DNA of 64,000 nt from Nematopogon swammerdamellus (Eukaryota > Arthropoda > Insecta > Lepidoptera > Adelidae). The position numbers were made by a program, and so were the translations under genes. How positions within the stretch are numbered: the stretch's first letter is position 1; every line of letters begins with the position of its first letter. The notes beneath the pieces were generated by a model that was not told the origin of the DNA, did no database searches, and saw only the letters and a program-made list of their open reading frames with translations. The DNA lies in NCBI GenBank assembly GCA_946902875.1, contig OX336340.1:21095566-21159565 (forward strand), read 5' to 3'. Positions 20,515-31,052 of this stretch are shown piece by piece.

Positions 20515-20832
20515 TGAGTAATTTTATTTATTTTTTATTTTATTTATTGAGAAAAGAAACTTAACAGCTATGCTTAACAACAATTTACAAACTAACATGA
20601 TACAGATTATAAGGCTATAAAAATGTTCCGCATTTTAAATTTTTTTTATTTTTTTTTATATATATTATTTAAACTTCTACTGAAAACAAGACAAAACCAA
20701 TAGCAACAGTGCAATATAATATTATTATTATGTGTGAATGTATGTATGTGTGAGAGTGCATATATGAGGTAGGGTGTATGTGTGAGGGTGTGTATGTGTG
20801 TGTGAGGGTGTGGGGGGGGGGGGGGGGGGGGA
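20515..20832 (-). mobile_element. Minus-strand LINE tail with GT-rich block and poly-G
   Basis: A T-rich tttatttattgag end, caacagctatgct-like sequence and a GT-rich run (20730-20810) ending in about 20 G residues. The 27000-28060 region has the same order: tail, spacer, then GT-rich run. Confidence 0.45.
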
Positions 20833-20934
20833 TTTCTGGCGACCTATTCAGACTGCTCCAGAGTGTTCTTTACAATTTTTATAAATAAAGGAATAATTAA
20901 AGATGCGTGTTTAGGTAGTGGCAAACATTTTTGT

Positions 20935-21085
20935 AAAGTAGACTAAGTGCACATTGAAAAATTCCTAGTGAAGTTTCTTGTCAGTTCTTCTTCGCTGTAA
21001 CAATCCAACTGGCGGAATGTTACAATAATGTAAATATGACAAACTCTGCTCAGTGTACTGCCAACAGATGATAAATAAACAATAA
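20935..21085 (+). mobile_element. L-b LINE 3' tail, divergent
   Basis: gtgaagtttcttgtcagttc, then a gacaaactctgctcagtgta block and an aataaacaataaac end. Confidence 0.5.
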
Positions 21086-21355
21086 ACAACTCATTGGTAC
21101 TGTATATATTGAGTGAAGAAATAATAATAAATAACTACAAATATGTTTAACTAAAATAATAATTTAAATTATTTACTATGCATGTAGCGAGCGCCCCGTG
21201 TAGGAAGCGATGTACGTGCATATCACAAAAAATTTTATACAAAAACCTCATTGTTTAGTACGTTTGTAAGATGCCGATTTACGTATTGGTTGAAAATGTA
21301 TGAATTAACTTAAATGACGGTAGTGGAGCGTAGTGTGTCGTCGCACCTCTCTGTT

Positions 21356-21550
21356 CAGTACCCTTATCACGACATTTAACCTACACCGCGTACTACGCTA
21401 CGCCGTGTTCTCCGCATCATTTTGTATGGAGAAACGAAGTTCGCAAATCTATCACTAGAAGCGCTGCTCCGTTTCTCCATACAAAATGATGTGGAGAACA
21501 CGGCGTAGTGTAGTACGCGGTGTAGGTTAAATCTCGTGATAAGGGTACTG
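21356..21550. repeat. Foldback element, ~85-bp arms
   Basis: Ends cagtacccttatcacga and its reverse; the arms share cctacaccgcgtactacgct and gtgttctcc-type blocks up to tttgtatggagaaac around a ~35-bp centre. No coding capacity. Confidence 0.85.
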
Positions 21551-21912
21551 GAAGGTGATTCCACATACGTGCCACTTTCAATTAATTAGTCCGCATAAAA
21601 CTAACTCTAGTCAGCTGGTATTGCCAAGAGTGAGTAGTCAGATGATCTCAGAAAGTGACAGAGAAAATGAAACCGCTCACTCTGGTATATCGAAGCAGCA
21701 ACGTCGCTTTCTGTGCGGAAGAGAAGAGAGAGAGGACGTGGCTGCGACTGCGAGACTTATAGTCTTGCCTTTCGACCTTTGCACAAGAATAATTAGCTTC
21801 TCAGGTTCCTTCGTATTCACGTAGCATTTGTTTAGTATACGACTTTTGATAATTAAGGTTGCTTGCCTTGATCACTTTGAAAGCATTCACTTAATGAGTC
21901 GATGCCTGCTCC

Positions 21913-22188
21913 CAAGGGCGGATTTAGGGAGGCGCACGGGGGCACGTGCCCCCCTCACTGCCCCCCCCCTTCCCCTCCCAGACAGTTAAAAATAGACAAA
22001 GAGCAAGGAGTTGTTTTGTGTACTGTGGAGTTTCCATCACAGTATATACTTATTATAGGAAAATAAAATTATCGTAAGTTGTCAAAATAGATGAATAAAA
22101 TAACAGAAAGGACGTGAGTGAAACTCCAAGCCTTGTGTAAGCCACTTGTGTCCGCCCCTGCCAGAAAAAAATCCTGGATCCGCCCTTG
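21913..22188. mobile_element. hAT-type non-autonomous element (276 bp)
   Basis: Short inverted ends caagggcggat and atccgcccttg, flanked by a perfect 8-bp duplication cctgctcc (21905-21912 and 22189-22196), the TSD length of hAT elements. A C-rich run lies just inside the left end. Confidence 0.85.
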
Positions 22189-22196
22189 CCTGCTCC

Positions 22197-22673
22197 CATA
22201 CATACGCAGACCCTAAAGTCTTGCTAGGTCGTAAGGAAGGTATATTAATTGAATTAGTTTCGCCGAGAGGGAGTGTACCTATTTGTTCAGCATGGTTCGC
22301 TAGACGGAATGTTCTCATGTCGCCTACCTTCTCTCTGGTGTCTATTGTAAATGTCATAATGTAATTTTTACTGTACCATACCGTAGATACTTTATCGATT
22401 CACAGCGGAGGCTTTAATTTTATGAAAAAGGTACTCGTCCTTGGTGTTATAAATAGAAACAATTAGCCACTAATGAAAACAGCCCATTGTTTGCGACCTT
22501 TATTGAAAGCGATAATTAAGTAAACTAATTATGTAGTTACTTACTTATTTGCCTGAAAATTAAGAGTGAAGGTCGATTCTATGTTGGCTTCGATTGCTTA
22601 TTTATATTTTCTACTCTTTATATTTTTTCCGCTATTCAACGAACGTGCTGAAAAGTTTTTTTAGACTTTTTAA
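22197..22673. other. Unassigned sequence
   Basis: No gene or recognised repeat. Confidence 0.4.
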
Positions 22674-23067
22674 TAGTTTTTAGGGTTTCGTATCCGTCGT
22701 ACGGGACCCTATTACAAAGCCTACGCCGTCTGTCTGTCCGTCTGTCTGTCCGAGGGCTGTATCTCTTGAACCGTAATAGGTAGCCCGTTGAAATTTTCAC
22801 AGATTATGTGTTATTATGGCCGATATAACAACAAATAATAAAAATAAGAAAAAGTAAAAAATTCACGGGGTTCCCATATAAGAAACTAAAAAGTGTATGC
22901 GCGCCATTTACCGAAAATAGTATGAAGCATTTTAACTAATCATGAATTTGAACTAATATGAAGCATTTCATAAAACACGCCATAGATGGCGTGAATGGCG
23001 CTGACCATGACATGGCGATACGGAACCCTCTCGGTGCGCGAGTTCGTCTCGCACTTGGCCGTTTTTT
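22674..23067 (+). mobile_element. Repeat G1, near full length
   Basis: tagggtttcgtatccgtcgt through gttattatggccgatataac and ccatgacatggcgatacgga to the gagttcgtctcgcacttggc end. A second G copy begins directly after. Confidence 0.85.
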
Positions 23068-23470
23068 AATGTTCCGTATCCATAAGGAAGCTTATTTATT
23101 TCTTTCTTTCTTTGGAGACACGAACGAGTAACACAGAATAGAGTTACGGAAAATAATTAATAATATTTGGTATTGTGTTACGCAGCACCGTATCCCACCC
23201 ACAAATTAAATATAAGAACATTATATTACTAAGCCTACGCCGAATGTCTGTATGTCTGTCCGTCCATCCTAGAGCTTTATTTTTTAACCCTAATAGGGAG
23301 CCGGTTGAAGTTTTCACAGAATATTTGTTATTATGGCGAAAAAAAGTAAAAAACCCAGGACCCCATACAAGAAATGTGTTTTTTTCAACATTTTGTTCTG
23401 TCGTGCAGAACAAAATCCTTGAACCTTGGTGCGCGAGTCCGACTCGCACTTGGCCGGATTTTTTATTAAT
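23068..23470 (+). mobile_element. Repeat G1, divergent, with ~125-bp insert
   Basis: atgttccgtatccataagga start, attactaagcctacgccgaa and a cgcgagtccgactcgcactt end. About 23095-23220 interrupts it between the aagctta and tattactaag halves; the insert is unidentified. Confidence 0.7.
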
Positions 23471-23913
23471 TTTTTAGTGATACGGCCGTACGTCGCGTCA
23501 TTCATCGAAGTAAAGTACCTCATATAAAATGAACAACAAAAAATCTCTATAACCGCGAACATTAGCGCGTGTGATATGAATGTCTGCCTTTATGTGTAAC
23601 CGTAAGCATTAGATATTCAGAATGGCGTGTAGCATTGTGTCTTACGGTCGTCAGAAAACACTTGGTGGGAACTCAACTGAATTTTGATAACATTTTGGCG
23701 AAATTGTGCGGAGTAATCTCGTGCGAATTAGGACTGTTATTTGTGAAATGTTTTTACTCGATTACACAATCTCAATACGTATAATGCTCGATATTTCTTC
23801 ATATAGGTAATGAAGATTTACCCGTTAGAAGATTTTCACTTTCAGAATGTTTGATTGCCTGTCTATCGATATATATGGTACAATCTGTTAAGTGTATCAT
23901 AATACAGTTGTAC

Positions 23914-24256
23914 ATTGTACTGTGTGGGGCCGGTACTTAAAAAGAATAGCCCCACTGCATCTCTCCCCATGCATGTCGTAAAAGGCGACTAAGGGATAAG
24001 GACAAGATGCCGTGCTAAAGGGCGACTGGTTCGTCACCTCTCACCTTGGCGCGGTACTTCCACCGAGTCATGCAGCAGGTGGGTCTTCGTGCCTTACTTG
24101 CTGCTTGATCGATTGAATCTTGTTCGAATACTTTGCGAATTTGGTGGTCGGTGTCGTGCTGTAATTTACCAGAGTTCTTGCAGTACAAGACCGATTACTC
24201 TGCTTACCCCGATTATCGGGATTCAGCGTGTGTGATATGTATGTATGTATGTATGT
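23914..24256 (+). mobile_element. Family B retroposon, full length with 13-bp TSD
   Basis: Flanked by perfect aatacagttgtac repeats at 23901-23913 and 24257-24269. Head gtgtggggccggtacttaaa, cactgcatctctccccatgc and tgtcgtaaaaggcgactaag; 3' part with tggtggtcggtgtcgtgctg and cgattatcgggattcagcgt, ending in (TGTA)n. TSD and tail show copying by target-primed reverse transcription. I see no clear tRNA-like A/B boxes. Confidence 0.85.
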
Positions 24257-24589
24257 AATACAGTTGTACCCAAATAGGGTAGCTTAGAAATTATTCCACC
24301 TCAATGCAGACCTTCCATTAATGCCGATTTTACCTTAAATCCTTTAGAACTTGTAAATCTATTCGCAGGCCGTTTAATCCCATCCACCGCCGATAAACTA
24401 TTCAGTCTCACTGTCCCTCCCCTCCTCTACTCCTCTACAAACCGCCCCTGTTAATATTTAATTCTGGAGCTGCGCCGCTGAACAAAGAAGGGCGAAAGAA
24501 CTTACAGAATACCAGGGGGCCAATTTCGAAAATGTCTAAAATCCAAGTCGAATATCGAGTACGCGCTTCACGAAAACTGTAGATCCCGT

Positions 24590-24690
24590 CTCCCCTCTTA
24601 CTAGGCCGTTCGACCGTCCAGGCTGGACGTGGTTCAGACTGACAGTTCACGAAAAACTATAGGTTTCTTCCCTTACCTTACTAAAGTCTG
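24590..24690 (+). mobile_element. Rearranged SINE-A head remnant
   Basis: gttcgaccgtccaggctgga with cgtggttcagactgacagtt and a taggtttcttcccttacctt block resemble the end of the SINE-A head and start of the body, with drift. Confidence 0.5.
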
Positions 24691-24843
24691 TTAATTTTGA
24701 GAAGTCACTTCCGAAAAAACGTCCGTGCTGTCCTTGTCTATCCCATTTGAATTTGCCCTTTACCAACGCCATACAACAATGTCTCAGGAGCGAAAAGCAA
24801 AAAAATCGCTTCGCGGAGCGGCGCCTTCGACGTTATACTTTTT

Positions 24844-25290
24844 AACCCCCGACGAAAAAAACGGAGGGGTGTTATAAGTTTGACGTGTGTGTGTGTGTGT
24901 GTCTGTCTGTGGCATCGTAGCTCCCAAACGGATCGACCGATTTGGATGCGGATTTTTTTATTAGGAAGCTTGTTTAATCGGGATGGTTCTTAGCTATGTC
25001 TGTAATCAATTAATTAAGTAAAAAAAAAATATCTTAAAAAGTGGACCAATTTGCATGCGGTTTTTTTTAAAGCATGAAATAAAAGTTAAATTACAAATTT
25101 AGAAAACCCCCGACTCTAAAAAAGTCAAAAATAATTTCCATTTACTTACTTAAAGGAGTCGGGGGACCGCTAAGTAAATAAAATATAAAAACTCACGAGC
25201 TGCGCGGGAATTTACTTAGCGGTCCAACGACTCCTTTAAGTAAGTAAACGGAAATTATTTTTGACTTTTTTAGAGTCGGGGTTTTTTTAT
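24844..25290 (+). repeat. Foldback F with its cccccgacg leader
   Basis: Leader: cccccgacgaaaaaaacgga, a GT run, a ctgtctgtggcatcgtagct block and ggatcgaccgatttggatgc. Then gggatggttcttagctatgt and the palindromic core (25085-25290). Confidence 0.8.
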
Positions 25291-25437
25291 GGAAGACTGT
25301 ATACAATACGTGCATAGCACTATAGCTATGTCGATAACACACGCATGCGCATGCCCATGCCAATGAAACTAAACTGTGTGAGCGAGACAACCAGAGAAAG
25401 ATATTTTCTCAACTGACTTCGCAAAATGAAAAGACTA

Positions 25438-25608
25438 TAGGTGGTAGAGTTTAACCCTTCCGGATTGGTACGACCGCACTGAATGAAGTTCGATCGAAGC
25501 GGATATGAATAAACACGCACTGTCATGGCATCTACTTTACCTAGGTGTGATGGGCTGACATTACGGATGTAGTAGGTGATATAGTCTACCTTGTCAGGTT
25601 ACATTAAG
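25438..25608 (+). mobile_element. SINE-A body, divergent
   Basis: ataggtggtagagtttaacc, ggattggtacgaccgcactg and gatgggctgacattacggat; the tail has lost its A-run. Confidence 0.65.
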
Positions 25609-25667
25609 AAACGTATTACGCCTGAAATTATTACATTGCCGTTTCGTAGCGACATTTACGCATAGAA

Positions 25668-25800
25668 ACAAGAATCTTGTCCGAATACTTTGCGAAACGT
25701 GGTGGTCGGTGTTGTTCTGTAATTTACCAGAGTTCTTGCAGCACAACACCGATAAATCTACTTACCCCGATTGTCGGGATTCAGCGTGTGTGATATGTAA
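25668..25800 (+). mobile_element. Family B 3' fragment
   Basis: gaatcttgtccgaatacttt through gattgtcgggattcagcgtg and gtgatatgta. Confidence 0.7.
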
Positions 25801-26288
25801 AAAAAACACTATTTCTAGATTGACCTATAGCCATTGACTACCAGAAATAGCGCTTCTCATCGATGCAACTAAATGTGGCTACGTAATAATGTAATTGATT
25901 GCCTAATGTCGTTACTTTTTTATCAACAATGTAATAATTTTCCACAAAATTACATATTTCGAAGTAAGGTATACGATTTTGCTGTTGTATACGATTTGTC
26001 GGTAGTGAATTGCGCCCCTGCGCTGACTCCGAGGCGCTTCGACTCGAGCAGTACCGGAGGCTGGCTGCACTGTAAGTAAGCAATCCACTTAAGATTTCTG
26101 TGAGGTTTAATCTATGTCTGGCCTAATCTTCAGTCAGCTGTCGGACCAGTCTTCTGGGGTGGAACTCGCTCAATCTGGACCTGACTTGAGCAATTAGTAC
26201 AAGAACCGGCAAGGACTTTTTAAACTCATGTTTTATTCGGATAAGACACGGATAGCACGTAGGCTAATAGATCGAGACTGGGTTAGGT

Positions 26289-26654
26289 TTGTTTTAGGGT
26301 TCCGTATCCGTCGTACGGGACCCTATTACTAAGCCTACCCCGTCTGTATGTCCGAGGGCTGTATCTCTTGAACCGTAATAGGTAGCCCGTTGAAATTTTC
26401 ACAGAATATGTGTTATTATGGCCGATATAACAACAAATAATAAAAATAAGAAAAATTTAAAAATTCAGGGTGTGTACCATACAAGAAACTAAAAAGTGTA
26501 TGCGCGCCATCACCCGAAAACAGTATGAAGCATTTTAAATAATCATCAATTTTAACTAATATGAAGCATTTCTTAAAACACGCCATAGATATGGCGTGAG
26601 TGGCGCTGACCATGACATGGCGATACGGAACCCTCGACTCGCATTTGGCCGGTT
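26289..26654 (+). mobile_element. Repeat G1
   Basis: gttttagggttccgtatccg to ccatgacatggcgatacgga and gactcgcatttggccggttt. It is directly abutted by a minus SINE-A. Confidence 0.85.
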
Positions 26655-26765
26655 TTTTTATGGAAACTGACACGGTTGTCTACATCACCCACAAGTTGGA
26701 TGTTGTAGGCTACAACATCCATGATGTCAGCCCATAACACCTGGTGAACTAGGTGCTATTATAGC
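26655..26765 (-). mobile_element. SINE-A 3' fragment
   Basis: Reversed tail tttatggaaactgacacggt, with a local duplication of the gttgtaggctacaacatcc block, then gatgtcagcccataacacct. Confidence 0.75.
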
Positions 26766-26916
26766 GATTCCTTAAGCAAAAAATTTTCAAGTACGAAAAA
26801 GGTACTGTTTGCAATTACTGGTGAGCATATAAATTAAGTTAGGAAAAAAAAATATAAAGAATAGACAGAGATTAACCAATTGTTCTGGGACCTACAGAGG
26901 GCGCGTCGACGGCGCA

Positions 26917-27890
26917 GGGGTGTGAGGGAATCGGGAGCGGGCATCCCGGCATTTAATTAGCTAGTTACCCAGCGGCCTAACCCGAGACTACGAGAAAAAC
27001 AACACTAGAAGTGTTCTTATTTATTTATTTAATTTTAAGCAAATCAACAGCTTTACATAAATACTAAACTAAGATTATATAAACCAAAAACAAAGCAAAT
27101 TACAGATTTCTTGGGGTGTGAGGGAATCGGGAGCGGGCATCTCGGCATTTAATTAGCTAGTTACCCAGCGGCCTAACCCGAGAAAACAACAGTAGAAGTG
27201 TTCTTGTTTATCTATTTAATTTTAAGCAAATCAACAGCTTTACTTATGTAAAAACTAAGATTATATAAACAAAAAACAAAGCAAATTACAGATTTCTTGT
27301 GGTGCTAGGGAATCGGGAGCGGGCATCCCGGCATTTAATTAGCTAGTTACCCAGCGGCCTAACCCGAGACTCCGAGAAAAACAATACTAGAAGTGTTCTT
27401 ATTTATTTATTTAATTTTAGGCAAATCAACAGCCTTACATAAATACTAAACTAAAATTATATAAACAAATAAAAACAAAGCAAATTACAGATTTCTTGGG
27501 GTGTGAGGGAATCGGGAGCGGGCATCCCGGGATTTAATTATCTAGTTACCCAGCGGCCTAACCCGAGACTACGAGAAAAATAACACTAGAAGTGTTCTTA
27601 TTTATTTATTTAATTTTAGGCAAATCAACAGCCTTACATAAATACTAAACTAAAATTATATAAACAAATAAAAACAAAGCAAATTACAGATTTCTTGGGG
27701 TGTGAGGGAATCGGGAGCGGGCATCCCGGCATTTAATTAGCTAGTTACCCAGCGGCCTAACCCGAGACTACGAGAAAAATAACACTAGAAGTGTTCTTAT
27801 TTATTTATTTAATCAACAGCTTTACATAAATACTACCTAAACTAAGATTATATAAACAAAAAACAAAGCAAATTACAGATTTCTTTCAGG
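26917..27890 (+). repeat. ~195-bp tandem repeat, 5 units
   Basis: Units begin near 26917, 27114, 27301, 27498 and 27698. Each joins a conserved tgagggaatcgggagcgggc and ttaattagctagttacccag part to a LINE-tail-like part (tttatttatttaattttaag, atcaacagctttacataaat). Unit length varies by about 10 bp from indels in the AT-rich half. Confidence 0.9.
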
Positions 27891-27954
27891 AAAGCCAATA
27901 CATCTTCATACAATAAAGAAAGAAATTAACAATAAAAACAAATTATGTATTTAG

Positions 27955-28065
27955 TGTACCTGTGTGTGCGTGTGAGAGTGTGAGAGGGTGTGTATGGGTG
28001 TGTGAGGGTGTCTGTGTGTGGGTAGGAAGGTATGTGTGTGGGTGTGATGGAGAGTTCCTACTATT
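27955..28065 (+). repeat. GT-rich low-complexity run
   Basis: Interrupted gtgtgtg/gagggtgt repeats continuing the LINE-tail structure upstream. Confidence 0.8.
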
Positions 28066-28359
28066 ATTAATTATTATAATTAGTTGGTATAATGTATGTA
28101 TGTGTCTGCGTGTACAGTACAGCCCCTTTACCGGTGTTACTCACTCGCCGATGCGAGTATGAGAAACGATCTCACTCAACCAATCAGAAGGCGTTCGATG
28201 AGGCATCCGGCCCGGCTATTGGTTGAAATATGCGAGTATTTATGTGAGTTAGGGTGGGAGTTAACGACGGTAGACCCCCAGGGCACCTATTACTCCTACT
28301 TATACGGAAACTTCCTTTTGGATTGCTAGAGGATAACACAGACTAAGCTGTTATGCGGT

Positions 28360-28450
28360 CATCATCATATCACAGACAGACAGACAGACAGGCAGACAGG
28401 CGTAGACGTCAAACTTATAACACCCCTCGTTTTGCGTCGGGGGTTAAAAA
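28360..28450 (-). repeat. cccccgacg leader of foldback F, reversed
   Basis: A cagacagacagacag run, gtcaaacttataacacccct and tttgcgtcgggggtta are the reverse of the leader at 24844. Confidence 0.65.
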
Positions 28451-29750
28451 GGGAAATCTAATTTCCTCCCGAACCTGCCCTTTTGAATTGAGATCCCAGG
28501 CATTTCTACATAGTTTTAGAGTTCTAGGCCGCAACATTATTCAAAATTAATTACATAAGATTATACGCACAATATTCGCTTTACAAAACACAAGCTATTT
28601 GTTGTTCAGGGAAATAACAAAAAACGCCTATAAATTTAATTAATTTACGATTGCAAAGTAATTCATTGGAATAAACAAATATTTTCTTTAAGAAAAAATA
28701 TTTCAACAAAATCGGCTTCAGAGTTTCCAATTACGTTTTAGTATTTCATCAATAGTGAACGTTCGGAAGAAGAATTCAATTGTCTGGAGATTCTAGAGAC
28801 AATATTCTTTTCTTGAGTATTGTATCCCTTAGACGCCACGAGAGAGGATGGAGTATAATTAATTTCTACATATTCACATTTCCAACATGCCGTGAGAATA
28901 CGGAGAAATTCGTATTTATATTATATTTGTATGTCTAATCACATTTGCAGAGATTCTTTTCATTTCGGCAGTTCTTCAACATAAAACATAGTGAATGAAT
29001 TATTTTGTCTTTGATGCAGCCTGAAAAATAAATCTCACTAAAATTATTGTTGCAAATTTTATCACTTAAGGCATAAATTGGTTACTTTTCTAACTTTTCT
29101 TAGGACTGTGTCTCTACGAAGGAATTTTATAAAATTAACTTAACATTAATAAAAATTCTTAGAGACATAGATCTTGAGTCATTTCAAAGATACAAAGAAT
29201 TTTTTCTCCCATGCCAAATGGTTTTGGTGTGATTAAGTCAGCATGGAAAGTCGAGGCGTACATCGGTTCTTTTGCAAATCATTAGAGTGATTCTGGAACT
29301 TAAACCATAAATAAAAACAAAGGTCTTAAAAGAAGTGATAAACTTAAACTTGAGAAGAGAATACGCAATTGATCGTGAAACAGAGGGTAGAGAATCTTCA
29401 CCTAACTTTCCTCTCCATAAAGGCAAAATTACCTAGACTCCGAAAGCTTTCCCTAAATAATATAAGTGCCTGTACAATTTTGCCGGCACTCGAAACATTT
29501 AGGAAGAGATTCGGAATCAGGAATCGAAGAAGTTGTAGTAATATAAAAAGTCCGGTATCGCTCCGTTCGAGATATAACTTCACCAACTCCAATTCACTTG
29601 TTGTCTTGATGCTACGACTTGGCCAACTCTCGCCTCGCCTGGGCCTATTGCCTTGCTACCTGAATGTGGCCCTTATGTACCATTCTGGCTGGCTCACCTC
29701 TACGCTGTTACAAATTCTCGCCTAATGCCCGATTTCAACACCTCCGATTA
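28451..29750. other. Unassigned sequence
   Basis: About 1.3 kb free of the repeat families seen elsewhere. Frames of up to ~118 codons (29369-29725) show no recognisable domain and no clear splice or start context. Confidence 0.4.
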
Positions 29751-29796
29751 ATTATAACTGTTATACGAGACTTAAGTCTCGCATAACAGTTATAAT
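29751..29796. repeat. 46-bp near-perfect palindrome
   Basis: attataactgttat and its reverse flank cgagacttaagtctcg; one mismatched pair. The DNA could extrude as a cruciform. Confidence 0.85.
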
Positions 29797-30062
29797 ATGT
29801 CGCTGAAAGCACAGATTAGGTACACAGATTATTGACATTTCTCATACAGTTGACAGCCGGCAGCTGCATTTAACCGAAGGTGGTGAAATCAACCATAAGT
29901 CATGATACCACCTCATACCTGTGCCCTTTACTGCCCGGTTCTGCCCGGTTCTGCCCTACTCTTACTACTTTCGCGTATATTTACTCATCACATATTCTGA
30001 CGTCCGTGCGGAAAATGAACGATATAGAATTATGTTGTTTATTGTTTATTCAGCATTCATTC

Positions 30063-30372
30063 GTCAGCCTCGGTAACTCAGTGGTGCGGCCGGTCGACTG
30101 TTGTTAAGTAACCCTGAGCGCGGTCAGTACTTGGATGGTTGACCGCTCGACCATTGGAGGCTGACCGTGGTTCGGAATCCACGTAGAACTGTAGGTCCCT
30201 TCCCTTCTTACCTTACTAGGTGGTAGGGCTTATCCAGCCCGGGTTGATCCACCGCACTGAATAAAACGTCGGTCGAAACGGCTATGTAAATAGTTCGTGT
30301 TTTCCGTCCAGTTCAGTGTAGCCGACATGAAATGAAGGGAAGCACTGACATGGCACTAAGTTCACCCGGTGT
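30063..30372 (+). mobile_element. SINE-A, head complete, tail missing
   Basis: gtcagcctcggtaactcagt, gcgcggtcagtacttggatg and gtggttcggaatccacg are all present. The copy stops at ttcacccggtgtt where the foldback F sequence starts. Confidence 0.85.
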
Positions 30373-31052
30373 TTTTTTTTCTTTGTTAGAAAGCTGGTTC
30401 AACCGGGATGGTTCTTAGCTATGCTAGTAATCAAGTAACAAAAAAATTACTTCTCACGGATGGACCGACTTGGATGAGGTTTTTTTAAAGCTTGAAATAA
30501 AAGTTAAATTACAAATTAAAAAAAAAACAAAAGCAAATTATTTTTTTAAAGCAAAAAATAATTTCCGTTTAGTTACTTAAAGGAGTCGGGGGACCCGTTA
30601 GTAAATAAAATATAAAAACTCAGAGCTGAGCGGGTCTTTACTTAGCGGTCCCCCGACTTTTTTTTTATGAAAACTGACAAGGTTGCCTACATCACCTACA
30701 ACATCCCTGATGTCAGCCCATTACACTGGGTGAACTTGGTGCCACGTCAGTACTTCCCTTCGGTCGTGCCGCCTACACTGAACTGGACGGAAAGCACAAA
30801 CTATTTCCATAGCCGTTTCGACCGACCTTTCATTCAGTGCGGTGGTACCAACCCGGGCGGGTTAAACCCTACCACCTAGTAATATAAGAAGGTAGTCATA
30901 TCCCTTATTCGCCTTTTACGACATACACGGGGAGAGATGCAGTGGGGCTATTCTTTTAAAGTACCGGCCCCACACGGTATAAAGTAACTGAACGGAAATA
31001 ATTTTTGCCATTATAAGGGATAGGGGGTTTTATAAATTTGTAATTTAACTTT
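30373..31052 (+). repeat. Foldback F split by a chimeric SINE
   Basis: Left: gggatggttcttagctatgc and the first arm to tcccccgac (30656). Right arm resumes at aaagtaactgaacggaaata and ends taaatttgtaatttaacttt. Confidence 0.8.
30657..30981 (-). mobile_element. Chimeric SINE: SINE-A body with a family B head
   Basis: Read on the minus strand: a family B head (gccggtactttaaaagaata, cactgcatctctccccgtgt, gtcgtaaaaggcgaataagg) passes into SINE-A body (actaggtggtagggtttaac) and the SINE-A tail. The same chimera occurs at 59573-59885 with almost the same junction. Confidence 0.8.

Noticed and set aside
29369..29725. 118-codon plus-strand frame
   Set aside because: No recognisable domain, an overlapping frame of similar openness on the other strand, and no splice or start context; left as unassigned.
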